A stretch of DNA of 64,000 bases from Planctomycetota bacterium (GCA_024229395.1 JAAESM010000016.1:39810-103809), one strand, 5' to 3'. Positions 7,867 to 16,976 are shown, counted from the first letter of the stretch. The notes: generated from the letters alone by a model not told the origin. Translations and numbers: made by a program.

Positions 7867-8645
7867 TGAAAGCCTACCTCGATCTAGTCCGTGACATCCT
7901 GGAGAACGGAGAGGAACGCGGTGACCGCACCGGCACCGGCACCATTTCCATTTTCGGCACGCAGAGCAAATACGATCTGCGCGAAGGCTTCCCGCTGTTG
8001 ACCACCAAGAAGGTGTTGTTCACTGGCGTGGTGCGCGAGCTGCTGTGGTTTTTGCGCGGCTCCACCAACATCAACGATGACCTCACCCAGCACACGCCGA
8101 TCTGGAACGCGTGGGCCGATGACGATGGCGAGCTAGGTCCAATCTATGGCCATCAATGGCGCAACTGGGGCGGCCTTGGCATTGACCAGATCCAAAACGC
8201 GCTGCACAAGATCAAGACCGATCCATCCTGCCGTAGGATTATCGTCAGCGCGTGGAATGTCGGCGACATTCCAGACATGAAACTGCCACCCTGTCACTTG
8301 CTGTTCCAGTTCTACGTGATCAATGGTCGCTTGGATTGTCAGCTCTACCAACGCTCAGCTGATGTGGCTTTGGGTGTGCCATACAACATTGCCAGCTATG
8401 CCTTGTTGATGATCATGATGGCGCAGGAGTGCGGGCTGGAGCCTGGCATCTTCACCCACACCTTGGGCGATGCGCACCTCTACTTGAATCACCTCGATGG
8501 CATTCGCAAGCAACTGGAACGCACGCCGAAGGCCTTGCCGCAAGTGCGCGTGGCCGTGAAGCCGGTCGATGAAGTGTGCTTTGAAGATATCGTGCTGCTC
8601 AACTACGAGCACGATCCCTTCATCCGCTTCGAGGTCGCAGTTTGA
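7866..8645 (+). CDS. thyA: Thymidylate synthase
   Basis: Converts dUMP to dTMP with 5,10-methylene-tetrahydrofolate as carbon and hydride donor. The 259 residues are the normal ThyA length. The nucleophile is Cys143 in [12 protein letters not shown]; the dUMP-binding [23 protein letters not shown] and HLYLNH segments are present. The start codon shares one base with the preceding stop (TGATG). Its position directly behind the glycine cleavage genes links the maker and user of methylene-tetrahydrofolate in one transcript. Confidence 0.98.
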   Translation: MKAYLDLVRDILENGEERGDRTGTGTISIFGTQSKYDLREGFPLLTTKKVLFTGVVRELLWFLRGSTNINDDLTQHTPIWNAWADDDGELGPIYGHQWRNWGGLGIDQIQNALHKIKTDPSCRRIIVSAWNVGDIPDMKLPPCHLLFQFYVINGRLDCQLYQRSADVALGVPYNIASYALLMIMMAQECGLEPGIFTHTLGDAHLYLNHLDGIRKQLERTPKALPQVRVAVKPVDEVCFEDIVLLNYEHDPFIRFEVAV

Positions 8646-9169
8646 GCTTCCAGGTCATCGTCGCCATGGATTGTGCTCGCGGCATCGGCCGTGATGGCGA
8701 TATGCCGTGGCATTTGCCCAGCGACCTGAAGTACTTCGCCAAGATCACCAAAGGGGAAACCGCGCAAACCGGTGGCGCGCTCAATACCGTCATCATGGGG
8801 CGCAAGACTTGGGATTCGATTCCCGAACGATTCCGGCCGTTGGCAGGGCGCACAAACATCGTCATCAGCCGCCAAAGGGATTTGCCGATGGAAGGCGCCG
8901 CGCTCGCGCAATCGCTCGAGCAAGCCCTGGAGATGGCCGACAGCAGCAGTGACTGCTTTGTGATCGGTGGCGCGACGATCTATGAAATGGCGTTAGCGCA
9001 CCCGGATTGCGGAGACCTGCTCATTACTGAGATCGACTCCGATTTCGATTGTGCGGTATTTTTCCCGGCGCTGGATGGTTTTGAGCGTATCGAACAGGGC
9101 GAACGCAGCAGCGATGGCGACTTGAACTTGCGCTTCTGCCGCTGGCGACGCTGCCCCCAAGCGCAGTAG
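8642..9169 (+). CDS. folA: Dihydrofolate reductase
   Basis: NADPH-dependent reduction of the dihydrofolate released by ThyA back to tetrahydrofolate. The sequence shows [38 protein letters not shown] and [12 protein letters not shown], all DHFR signatures; 175 residues. The start is a TTG at 8642 inside the thyA stop (TTGA overlap), needed because the first beta strand (FQVIVAM) lies before the first in-frame ATG. A TTGA overlap recurs in this window at 52701. thyA-folA pairing is common; the link to gcv is less so. Confidence 0.96.
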   Translation: MSFQVIVAMDCARGIGRDGDMPWHLPSDLKYFAKITKGETAQTGGALNTVIMGRKTWDSIPERFRPLAGRTNIVISRQRDLPMEGAALAQSLEQALEMADSSSDCFVIGGATIYEMALAHPDCGDLLITEIDSDFDCAVFFPALDGFERIEQGERSSDGDLNLRFCRWRRCPQAQ

Positions 9170-9179
9170 AGTAGAAACG

Positions 9180-10844
9180 ATGGCTTCCCCCACCTCGCAC
9201 GCTGCAAGCGATTCACATCCAGTGACGATTCGTGAATCCGTGCCTGCAGATCGTGAGGCGATTGCCAATCTTTTGCACAGCACTTTCGTGGATGAGCTTG
9301 GCCAATACCAAGATGATGGCAGTGGCCATCACGTCGACAAGTTCGACGCCAAGAACACCTACTTCTTGGCAGAAAACGACGGCAAGCTAGTCGGTGCCAT
9401 CGCGGTCCATGGCAGCCCACCGTTCTCGGTGGCCGCGCGCTTGCCTGAAGGCGCGAGCATGGCAGAACTGTCCGACCACCCCTTGGAAGTGCGCTTGCTT
9501 TGCGTGGCCCCTGGTTTGCGTTTCTCGCGCATCGCCTTCCGCCTGATGGCAGCGTCGTATCGCTATGCCGTTGCGCATGGCTATCGGGAGCTTTGGATCT
9601 CTGGGGTCAGCGAGCAACTGCCGCTCTACCGCAAGCTTGGCTTCAAAGAGCTTGGTCCGCCAGTCGCTGCTGGCGATTCCTTCTTCTCGCCGATGCGCGT
9701 CAAGACCGAAGGACTGCCAGCTGGTCTGCGCCGCGAAGCCATGACCGAGAAACTACAACCGGTCGCCCCAAAGCTGCTGAACCTGCTGCCGGGCCCGGCA
9801 CGCTTGCGCCCCGAAGTCCAGGCCGCCGCTGCCAAGGATCCGATTTATCACCGCAGCGCTGAGTTCTTGCGCCTGACCCAAGAGGTCGCCGAGCATCTTC
9901 GCGACTGGCAGCTGCCGGAGCGCATTGCCTTGTTATCTGGCGGTGGCACCTTGGCGAATGATGCGGTTGCCAATGCCTTGAGCCGCTTGCCTAAAGCGAG
10001 CACCAATCCCGGCGTGATCCTGACTTCCGGTGAATTCGGAGATCGCCTTGCCAAGCATGCCCATGCTGCTGGCTTGGAATTTGATCTATTGCGAGGCGCT
10101 TGGGGTGAAGCCTGGCCTATGGAGGAGCTGCGCGAGCTGTTGGCCACGCGCCAACCAGCTTGGATTTGGGGCGTGCATCTGGAATCCAGCACCGGAGTGT
10201 TGAACCCTGCCGCTGAGTTGCTTGCGATGGTCGACCGCCAACAAGTGGCTGTGTGTCTTGATTGCGCCAGCAGCCTCGGCGGAGTGGAAATTCCGATTGG
10301 CGCCGCCATGGTCAGCAGCGTTTCCGGCAAGTCCTTGGAAGCGATTCCTGGCATTGCAGTGATTGCCGCCGACCCCTTCTGGGTTGGCGAGATTCGTCAC
10401 CACACCAGTAGTTCCAGCAGTCATTGCCCACCGGGCTTGGACCTGCTCGAAGCCTGGCAAGCGTCGGAGCCGCCGCACACTCTGGCTTCGCAACTGTTAT
10501 TGCCCTTGGCGGTCAGTTTGCGCAACGCCTGCAACCCTACGCAGGCACCGCAGCGCTTACAAAGGCAGATCGAGATGGGCCGTCATGTGCGCGAACAACT
10601 GCGAAAATGTGGCCTGCGCATTGTGGCCTCGGAGCAAGATGCTTCGTCCACGTTGACCACCTTCGAAGCTCCTGCTGGCTTCACCACCATTGAGTTCCTG
10701 GAGCGCGCGCGTGCCTGGGGCTTCCAGCTTGCTGGACAAAGTCGTTATCTACGCAGACGACGGCTGGCGCAGATCGCCACTTTGGGCGATTTCAGTGAGA
10801 GCGACCTGAGCGCTTTCTTTGGCGCGCTGCGTTTCCTGACCTAG
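9180..10844 (+). CDS. GNAT acetyltransferase - class V aminotransferase fusion
   Basis: A 554-residue two-domain protein. Residues about 15-180 form a GNAT N-acetyltransferase domain (VTIRESVPADREAIANLL, then VRLLCVAPGLRFSRIAFRLM, LYRKLGFKELG). Residues about 195-550 form a class V (fold type I) PLP aminotransferase like serine/alanine-glyoxylate aminotransferase: LLPGPARLRPEV, LLSGGGTLANDAV, CLDCASSLGGVEIP, and the Schiff-base Lys384 in SGKSLEAIPGIAV. It is the last gene of the gcv operon, 10 nt after folA. Supply of glycine or serine by glyoxylate transamination would fit the context but is an inference, and the acetyl acceptor is unknown. The domain junction has no frameshift. Confidence 0.8.
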   Translation: MASPTSHAASDSHPVTIRESVPADREAIANLLHSTFVDELGQYQDDGSGHHVDKFDAKNTYFLAENDGKLVGAIAVHGSPPFSVAARLPEGASMAELSDHPLEVRLLCVAPGLRFSRIAFRLMAASYRYAVAHGYRELWISGVSEQLPLYRKLGFKELGPPVAAGDSFFSPMRVKTEGLPAGLRREAMTEKLQPVAPKLLNLLPGPARLRPEVQAAAAKDPIYHRSAEFLRLTQEVAEHLRDWQLPERIALLSGGGTLANDAVANALSRLPKASTNPGVILTSGEFGDRLAKHAHAAGLEFDLLRGAWGEAWPMEELRELLATRQPAWIWGVHLESSTGVLNPAAELLAMVDRQQVAVCLDCASSLGGVEIPIGAAMVSSVSGKSLEAIPGIAVIAADPFWVGEIRHHTSSSSSHCPPGLDLLEAWQASEPPHTLASQLLLPLAVSLRNACNPTQAPQRLQRQIEMGRHVREQLRKCGLRIVASEQDASSTLTTFEAPAGFTTIEFLERARAWGFQLAGQSRYLRRRRLAQIATLGDFSESDLSAFFGALRFLT

Positions 10845-10964
10845 CAGAGCCCTGGTTTAGGCAAAGAATGGTGGTCCAAAGGCCGAGTTCGCCATTTTTC
10901 CGACGCGAAGGCGCCTTTCCCGAGCTATTCTTTAACATCAACCCCCCTCGGTTGGAAATAGTGC

Positions 10965-12203
10965 ATGAAATTCGTCCAAACCACTCTCCTCACCCTCCTG
11001 ACCACAATGCTCTGTGGCGCAGCACTTTACGGCCAAACCGTAGTTTTGGACGAGGATTTCTCTAGTGGCGTCCCGCCAACTGGCTGGATTCATGAAAACG
11101 TCAATGGCAATACTTCCGCTGGATGGGTGCCGGATGGCGGTGGTCGAGCCTGGCATGAAGACTACGCAGGCGCCACCACCATCAACCGTTTGGTCTCGCC
11201 CAGCTTCAGCCTGGCCGGCATGACCCAAGCTTTCCTGCACTTCGAGGGCGAAACCAATTACGCCACTTACTTGGCGAATCACCCCAACAGCACTGGTGAC
11301 GGCATCTCGAATTTCGAGATTAGTACCGATGGCGGTGTGACCTGGACTGTGGTGTGGACCGATACTTCACAAGCCAACGGCAGCTATGGCCCAAGTCTCA
11401 GCCTGAACACCTACCTTGGCCAGACCAACGTGCAGGTCGGCGTCTACTTCTACGGCACCTTTGCGCAGGAATGGTGGGTCGACAACGTAATTGTTGATGA
11501 CACCCCAGTCGCAGTCATCGATACCTGGGTCAACCCTGCCAATCAGCACCCTTATTACCTGATTGGTGAAACCGACTGGGCCTCGGCGCAAGCCATGGCC
11601 ACCTCCCTTGGCGGTGCCTTGGTTTCGATCTCCGACGCTGCAGAGAATGCATGGGTCCGCAGCCACGCAGGCAACATCGATTGCTGGATCGGCATCAACG
11701 ACATCGACGCCGAAGGCTCGTCGGCGTGGATCAGTGGAGAACCGGTGCTCTACACCAACTGGGCTGCCGGCGATCCAAGCACCGGCACCTTGGGCCAAAG
11801 CGAAGACTATGGCTTGATGTACGGCAGCAACGGCACTTGGGCAGACTTCGATAGCAACCGCACCGCCCGCGGTATGGTCGAGATCTCAGAACCAGTCCTG
11901 GCTTATGAAAGCCTTGTCGCTGGTCAACTCAGCACCATCGCTTGCGCCGGCTTGAAGATCGGTTCGCGCGTGGTTTTCGTGTTCTCGCCAAACGGCGCTG
12001 GCCCGACCAATACTTCCTTCGGAATACTGGATGTGGACATGGACTTCGTTTCGCCCTTGTTCTGGGCGCGGAACGGTCGCTTCGAATTCACCACCGTGGT
12101 TCCTCTGTCGTTGGCCGGCAGCACCCTGTATGGCCAATGCATTGCACTGAATGCTGACAACAGCACCGAGCTTTCGAACTCGATGGCGGTGCCTGTCAAC
12201 TAA
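10965..12203 (+). CDS. Secreted C-type lectin-like protein
   Basis: A 412-residue exported protein. Residues 1-23 are a signal peptide (MKFVQTTLLTLLTTMLCGAALYG). Residues about 28-180 form a beta-sandwich-like region (DEDFSSGVPPTGW, DGGVTWTVVW, WVDNVIVDD), as in MAM/concanavalin-like domains. Residues about 195-310 are a C-type lectin domain (HPYYLIGETDWASAQAMATSLGGALVSISD, WIGINDID, WAAGDPS). The last 90 residues (STIACAGLKIGSRVVF, FSPNGAGPTNTSFGILDV) form a module I associate with many secreted planctomycete proteins, possibly a sorting or surface domain. It stands alone and ends at a strong terminator. Ligand unknown. Confidence 0.8.
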   Translation: MKFVQTTLLTLLTTMLCGAALYGQTVVLDEDFSSGVPPTGWIHENVNGNTSAGWVPDGGGRAWHEDYAGATTINRLVSPSFSLAGMTQAFLHFEGETNYATYLANHPNSTGDGISNFEISTDGGVTWTVVWTDTSQANGSYGPSLSLNTYLGQTNVQVGVYFYGTFAQEWWVDNVIVDDTPVAVIDTWVNPANQHPYYLIGETDWASAQAMATSLGGALVSISDAAENAWVRSHAGNIDCWIGINDIDAEGSSAWISGEPVLYTNWAAGDPSTGTLGQSEDYGLMYGSNGTWADFDSNRTARGMVEISEPVLAYESLVAGQLSTIACAGLKIGSRVVFVFSPNGAGPTNTSFGILDVDMDFVSPLFWARNGRFEFTTVVPLSLAGSTLYGQCIALNADNSTELSNSMAVPVN

Positions 12204-12245
12204 GCAACTCCAGTCCCCCTAGAGCCCGATTGCTGAGGGCAAAAA

Positions 12246-12286
12246 GAAAACCGCCGCAAGCAGATGCTTGCGGCGGTTCCTTTTTT
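12246..12286. terminator. Bidirectional terminator between lectin gene and tRNA-Gln
   Basis: AACCGCCGCAAGC (12249-12261) pairs perfectly with GCTTGCGGCGGTT (12266-12278) around AGAT. TTTTTT follows on the plus strand (12281-12286), and an A-rich run precedes it, giving U-rich RNA on the minus strand after the tRNA. The last T overlaps the encoded CCA end of the tRNA. Confidence 0.9.
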
Positions 12287-12360
12287 GGCAACCCGGCCAG
12301 GACTTGAACCTGAAATGACTGGACCAAAACCAGTTGTGTTACCAATTACACCACCAGGTT
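12286..12360 (-). tRNA. tRNA-Gln (anticodon UUG)
   Basis: On the minus strand a cloverleaf folds: acceptor AACCTGG (12360-12354) with CCGGGTT, D arm GTGT/ACAC, anticodon stem ACTGG/CCAGT around TTTTGGT (anticodon TTG), T stem TCAGG/CCTGG around TTCAAGT, discriminator G, and an encoded CCA ending at 12286. About 75 nt. It lies 92 nt downstream of cinA on the same strand and just before a terminator. Confidence 0.92.
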
Positions 12361-12452
12361 ATGAGCCGCAGATTCTACGCAGCCGAGAGCAACTCGGCAA
12401 GCCCGAAACGCCCAGAAAAGCGGGAATGAGCATCAATGCAGGCGGCGCAAGC

Positions 12453-13763
12453 TCAGGAGAGCTGCGGCAGGCCATTCATCCCGCGGCGCAGCATATCCAG
12501 GGCGTCGCGCACCGATTGGCGTTGGATTGCATCCCGGCCTGCACGGGCGAACTGAAGACGACAGATGCTGTAATCGGTATCCGGGCCGCTGATTGCGAGA
12601 CAAACAGTGCCGACGGGCTTCTCTTCCGTCCCACCGCCTGGACCGGCTATTCCAGTAATGGCCAGCGCCCAATCACAACCGGACACTTGGCGAGCGCCAC
12701 GGGCCATGGCGGAAGCAACCTCCACCGAAACCGCCCCGAACTGCTCGAACAGATCGGCAGGTACTTGGAGTTGCTGCTGCTTGGCTTGATCCGAGTAAGT
12801 GACCCAACCATGACTGAAGACCTGTGAGGCTCCAGCAACGCCTGTAATCGCCGCTGCGAGACGTCCGCCGGTACAAGACTCAGCTACCGCCACGGTCTGC
12901 CCAGCCTTCTGCAAGGACTCCACAGCGATACTGGCCATGGTCTGGGCGTCGCGCCCCCACCACAAGGTGCCAAGACGCTGCTGCAGATCCTGCAAAGTAG
13001 TCTCGAGCAGATGCTCTGCCGGCTCGGTGGGCTCCTCGGAGCGCGCCAAAACCGAGATCGACACCTTGTCGGCATTGGCGGTGATGCCCAAACGCGGATT
13101 GCCACCATCAATGATCAGTTCACGCAGGTGCTCTTCGACCACCGACTCGGGTGCGCCGGCAGTGTGCAACACGCCATGCGCTAGACTCGAGCCAGCGCGG
13201 AAACGTTGTTCCAGGTCCTCACTGGCTCCACCATCACGGAAAGTACTGATGCACTCAACCGGCGGGCCGGGTAAGCAGTACAGACGAGTTCGAGTACCAA
13301 GATTAACCATGAATCCCCACGCCGAGCCAACTCCATTGCGCAGCGGCTCCGCGCCTGCAGGCATGCTCGCTTGAGCCAGGAAAGCCTCGGTGGCAGGATG
13401 GTCGTGGTACTTCTTATAGACCTCGGCAAGATGCTCAACCGCCCCATCGACGGGAATCGGAATCACCTGCACGCCAAGGCTTGCGGCGACGTCGTCACGC
13501 GTGCGGTCATCGGCGGTTGGGCCGAGACCACCGGTGGTCAAGATGACGTCGACGTGGTCGGCGAGCTGAGTGAGCAGGGCTTGAAGTTCACCGATGCCGT
13601 CACCGACGGTGTACATCTTGGTGACATGAAGACCTTGCAGCAGCAGTTCGCGCGCGAAGGTGCCGGAGTTGGTGTCGGCGATGCGGCCCTCGAGTAGTTC
13701 CTCGCCAATCGAAATTACGACAGCGGTTGGAACCGAGCTTGCGTTGGGATTAGCAGCACTCAT
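12453..13763 (-). CDS. cinA: CinA-family protein (MoaB-like domain + nicotinamide-nucleotide amidase)
   Basis: Full-length two-domain CinA of 436 residues. The N-terminal half (about 12-180) is the molybdopterin-binding-like domain with ISIGEELLEGRIADTNS and LTTGGLGPTADDRTRDDVA, linked in relatives to ADP-ribose/NMN metabolism. The C-terminal domain (about 275-425) is the PncC amidase with VAVAESCTGGRLAAAIT and ALAITGIAGPGGGTEEKPVGTVC, which converts NMN to nicotinate mononucleotide. The start ATG at 13763 overlaps the tatC stop by 4 nt, so the two genes are one operon with tatC first. Confidence 0.93.
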   Translation of the reverse strand: MSAANPNASSVPTAVVISIGEELLEGRIADTNSGTFARELLLQGLHVTKMYTVGDGIGELQALLTQLADHVDVILTTGGLGPTADDRTRDDVAASLGVQVIPIPVDGAVEHLAEVYKKYHDHPATEAFLAQASMPAGAEPLRNGVGSAWGFMVNLGTRTRLYCLPGPPVECISTFRDGGASEDLEQRFRAGSSLAHGVLHTAGAPESVVEEHLRELIIDGGNPRLGITANADKVSISVLARSEEPTEPAEHLLETTLQDLQQRLGTLWWGRDAQTMASIAVESLQKAGQTVAVAESCTGGRLAAAITGVAGASQVFSHGWVTYSDQAKQQQLQVPADLFEQFGAVSVEVASAMARGARQVSGCDWALAITGIAGPGGGTEEKPVGTVCLAISGPDTDYSICRLQFARAGRDAIQRQSVRDALDMLRRGMNGLPQLS

Positions 13764-14647
13764 CCCTTGTCGCTTGGGCTGGATTCCGCGTTGTCCTGAT
13801 CCGCCTTGTCGGTGCTGGCTTGGGATTCGGGCTTGGATTCGGACTTCGGCGCAGTCTTCGCGGCTGCCTTGGCCTTACCCTTGTAACTGATGGTCATCAG
13901 GATGATGCCCAGTTCATAAAGCAGGATCGTTGGCGTGGCCATCAGCAGTTGGCTGAAGGGCTCCGGAGGCGTGAGCATGGCGCCGACTACGAAAGCCACC
14001 AAGATGAAATGGCGACGGTACTTGCGGAAGAACTTCGGCGAGACCAATCCCAAACTGCCCACCCCCATCATCACAATCGGCAGCTGGAAAATCAGCGCCA
14101 AAGCGAAGGTGAACATGAGGAAGATCGAGAAGTAATCCTGTAGGCGGTAGGCTTGGACCATCAGGTCCTGATCCGGGATCTTATAAAGGAACTCCAGGAT
14201 CATCGGCACCATGAAAAAGTAGCCGAAGGCGATGCCGATCAGTGCGAAAATGACCGACCACGGCAGGAAACGCATCATCGCGCGCTTCTCTGGTGGCAGT
14301 AGTCCCGTGGCGATGAAGGACCACATCTGATAAAGCAGGAACGGGAAGCCGACCAGGACAGCCACCAAGGCACTGACCTTGAGGCGGTAGAAGATGTTCT
14401 CGAGCGGCGATAGCAGCTGCAGCTTGCGAGGAACCTCTACCGGTGGATCATATGCGGCTAGTGCATCCACAGCCTTGTGGTGCGGGGCCATGAAGAAGGA
14501 CTCCAAGGTGCCGCCAAAGCCAATCCAGCCAACGAAGAAGATCACCGCAAGGACCAACAGGCTCTTGAACAAGCGGCGGCGCAGCTCGTCCAAATGCGAA
14601 GAAAAGGGCATTGTGCCCATTTCTTTTGCCGGGTCCTTCTTGCTCAT
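13760..14647 (-). CDS. tatC: Sec-independent (twin-arginine) translocase subunit TatC
   Basis: Integral membrane receptor of the Tat pathway, which exports folded proteins with twin-arginine signals. Near the N-terminus SSHLDELRRRLFKSLL is the family signature; about six hydrophobic segments follow, with the FLYKIPDQDLMVQAYRLQDYFSIF and YRRHFILVAFVVGAMLTPPEPFSQ blocks. At 295 residues it is longer than the E. coli protein because of a charged, low-complexity C-terminal tail (KAAAKTAPKSESKPE and on). No tatA/B lies in the window. It is the first gene of the tatC-cinA operon. Confidence 0.95.
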   Translation of the reverse strand: MSKKDPAKEMGTMPFSSHLDELRRRLFKSLLVLAVIFFVGWIGFGGTLESFFMAPHHKAVDALAAYDPPVEVPRKLQLLSPLENIFYRLKVSALVAVLVGFPFLLYQMWSFIATGLLPPEKRAMMRFLPWSVIFALIGIAFGYFFMVPMILEFLYKIPDQDLMVQAYRLQDYFSIFLMFTFALALIFQLPIVMMGVGSLGLVSPKFFRKYRRHFILVAFVVGAMLTPPEPFSQLLMATPTILLYELGIILMTISYKGKAKAAAKTAPKSESKPESQASTDKADQDNAESSPSDKG

Positions 14648-14786
14648 AATTTACGAGTTCTACAATCAGCGGTTACGCAGAGCCTGGTTCGCTTTGCTGT
14701 TCAGCAGCCGCCGAAGGCGGTCTGTCTGCAACAGCTGATACGGATTCTATCCCTCCGCAGCTCCCCATTTATCTCTCTTCGCGGGC

Positions 14787-14828
14787 AAAAGAAGACCGGG
14801 CTGTCAGAGTAGTCTCTGACAGCCCGGT
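14787..14828 (-). terminator. Terminator after the coiled-coil membrane protein gene
   Basis: ACCGGGCTGTCAGAG (14795-14809) pairs perfectly with CTCTGACAGCCCGGT (14814-14828) around TAGT. On the minus strand CTTCTTTTG follows, so it ends the transcript of the gene at 14850-16076 before tatC. Confidence 0.85.
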
Positions 14829-14849
14829 TTGTGATGATTGGTCAGTGAT

Positions 14850-16076
14850 TTACAGACCGAGCCACTGGCTCCAATCGCGCATCGGGATGACCGAGACGGA
14901 CAGGGAAGTAGCAGCCTTGTGCGAATCATTGCTGTCCCAGTTGATCATGTCGCCGGTCTCTTCATCGAAGAATGGCGTACCGAGCAGCAAGAAGTCAGTC
15001 TCAGAGCTAACACCTTCACGAACCTCGATGCCTGCTTCCTGAAGCATGGAGCGCATGTCGTTGGCGTTGTACTTACCGAAGCCGTTACCGAGCAGTGCTG
15101 CCACTGGGGTGCGGGACGGATCGTAAACAGCGTTGAGGATGACGTCGTCTGGGCGGACTGGATCGTACTGATCCACTTGCGAAAGCACGTTTGCTTCGGC
15201 GCGACCTTCTTCTACAGAAGTGATACGCAGCTTGCCCTTCACTGCATTGGTGTTGGCGTTACGAACCTCGAAGGTCATGCCAACGGTGATGCGATCCTTG
15301 GAACCGCGATCGATCCAAGCGCGACCGAGATCATCGTTCACAGCCAAGACGCTGCCGTCGGCGGTGTCTGCGCGACGAGCAACGCTGTTCAAGCGGCTGG
15401 AAAGGATGTCGTTACGCTGCGACAAGATTGCGAGCTGGCTAGCAGCATCGCGTGCCTGCTGATCGATCAAGGAGTTGAGAGTGGTGATTTCAGACTCACG
15501 CTCACGAAGCTGATCGCGCAATGCGTCGCGTGTGCGCTCGATATCGACGATTTGGCTGTCCTTGGTGTTGGCCTGGTCTTCCATGTCACGACGCAAACCG
15601 TCGATGGTGGAATCCTTCTCGTTCAACGCCGTTGCCGAAGCAGTGTTGCGTGCATCGAGATCATTGCGCAACTGGTTGACCTCGGTTTGCAGTGCATCGC
15701 GCTGGCCGACGAGCTCGTCGTACTTGGCGAAGACTGGAGCAGCAAGATCCGACATGGTCGTGATGTTGGTGCCATCGAGACCCAGGCGAGTGATGTACTC
15801 CTGCTTTGCAGCTGCGAGAGCTTCCATGGAGATGGTGCTACCACCCTCATCGGACCAGCCGATGCTCAGGAACTCTTCGGAGCGAGTCTGCTTCAGAGTG
15901 CTGAGCTCATCTTTGGCAACCTTCTCGTTTGAGACTGCCGTATCGAGACGGCCTTGGAGCTTGGCTCTCTCAGAGTTCTGCAAGAACGCAAAACCTAGGG
16001 ACATGAGCATGATGACCGCAAAAGCGATCACCCACATCAGGCTGACTTGAGCAGCACCGCGATTGGATTGGGACAT
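14850..16076 (-). CDS. Membrane-anchored coiled-coil protein, unknown function
   Basis: A 408-residue protein I do not recognise by name. Residues about 12-33 form one membrane segment (VSLMWVIAFAVIMLMSLGFAFL), so the bulk should face the periplasm or sit at the inner membrane. Residues about 34-240 are rich in coiled-coil heptads (ELVGQRDALQTEVNQLRNDL, RDALRDQLRERESEITTLNSLI). Residues about 245-320 look like a small beta-domain (GRAWIDRGSKDRITVGMTFEV). The last 90 residues resemble a BRCT fold by eye (MLQEAGIEVREGVSSETDFLLLG, then VSVIPMRDWSQWLG). The ATG at 16076 is chosen because TGAGG lies 8 nt upstream; the frame extends 12 codons further without support. It is monocistronic with its own terminator. 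Confidence 0.75.
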   Translation of the reverse strand: MSQSNRGAAQVSLMWVIAFAVIMLMSLGFAFLQNSERAKLQGRLDTAVSNEKVAKDELSTLKQTRSEEFLSIGWSDEGGSTISMEALAAAKQEYITRLGLDGTNITTMSDLAAPVFAKYDELVGQRDALQTEVNQLRNDLDARNTASATALNEKDSTIDGLRRDMEDQANTKDSQIVDIERTRDALRDQLRERESEITTLNSLIDQQARDAASQLAILSQRNDILSSRLNSVARRADTADGSVLAVNDDLGRAWIDRGSKDRITVGMTFEVRNANTNAVKGKLRITSVEEGRAEANVLSQVDQYDPVRPDDVILNAVYDPSRTPVAALLGNGFGKYNANDMRSMLQEAGIEVREGVSSETDFLLLGTPFFDEETGDMINWDSNDSHKAATSLSVSVIPMRDWSQWLGL

Positions 16077-16223
16077 TATTAGCCTCAGGATGGGCAAGGG
16101 ATTGTGGCACAACGGCCGTAGGACAGGAATCTAGCAACGCTTAGGGCGTAGGTTGCATGCTCCTTTGCTGCCATTTTTTACGCGTGCCTTGCTCCCCGGT
16201 CAAGGTTCAAGGAAGATGCCTAC

Positions 16224-16907
16224 ATGACGGCTCCAGCAGCACCCCTCCAAGGTAGCGTAATCATTGGCATCACTGGCGGTATTGGCGCTGGAAAGAGCAG
16301 TGCAGCAAAACCCATGGTTGAGGCCCTCGATGCCCTTCTCCTAGATGCCGACGCAATCGTTGGCGAGCTGCTCCAACTCCCACAAACCCTTTCTGACATT
16401 GAGGTTACACTCGGCTCGACGGTCACCACTGGAGCTGGCTGCGTGGACCGCGGACTGCTCTCAGCGGTCATTTTTCACGACGATGAAGCCCGCGCCAAGG
16501 TTGAAAAGATCCTCCACCCAGCGGTGCGCCAACGGATTTGGCAAGATTTGGCAGATTTTGAAATCGCCAAGCCAGGTGGGGTCGCGATCCTCGATATCCC
16601 CCTGCTGCGTGAGGCAGGGCTGGACCAAGTCTGTGACAAGGTCGTCCACGTAGCCGTTCTGGGCGCCGAGCGATGCCGTCGGGCGTGCGCTCGCCATGGC
16701 TGGACCGAGGCCCAGTGGCAGTCCCGCGAAGACGCGCAAATGCCGGTGGACAGGAAAGAAGCGCTCGCAGATGCTATTGTGCATAACGACGCTGGCCCCG
16801 CTGCCCTGCTCGCCCAGGTGCATGTCGTGGCCGAATCGTTCCGCTGCCTGGCGCCGCGTCCACTTTCGGATCGCTGGCCCTCCTGGGACAACCTCCCATC
16901 TTCCTAG
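16224..16907 (+). CDS. coaE: Dephospho-CoA kinase
   Basis: Last step of coenzyme A synthesis: phosphorylates dephospho-CoA at the 3' hydroxyl. Residues 18-26 are the P-loop GGIGAGKSS; LLLDADAIVGELL and KVEKILHPAVRQRIW are CoaE signatures, and AILDIPLLREAGL matches the conserved P-L-L-x-E block. At 227 residues it is slightly longer than usual because of a C-terminal tail. It lies 69 nt upstream of rho on the same strand. Confidence 0.93.
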   Translation: MTAPAAPLQGSVIIGITGGIGAGKSSAAKPMVEALDALLLDADAIVGELLQLPQTLSDIEVTLGSTVTTGAGCVDRGLLSAVIFHDDEARAKVEKILHPAVRQRIWQDLADFEIAKPGGVAILDIPLLREAGLDQVCDKVVHVAVLGAERCRRACARHGWTEAQWQSREDAQMPVDRKEALADAIVHNDAGPAALLAQVHVVAESFRCLAPRPLSDRWPSWDNLPSS

Positions 16908-16976
16908 CAGCGGTTTCCTAGGTAGGCGTTATCCCCTACTTAGTCTTGCCGATACCGGCTCAAGAAAACCGACACC

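Noticed and set aside
14838..15932. 364-residue plus-strand ORF
   Set aside because: It is the shadow of the coiled-coil membrane protein gene on the other strand and crosses its terminator.
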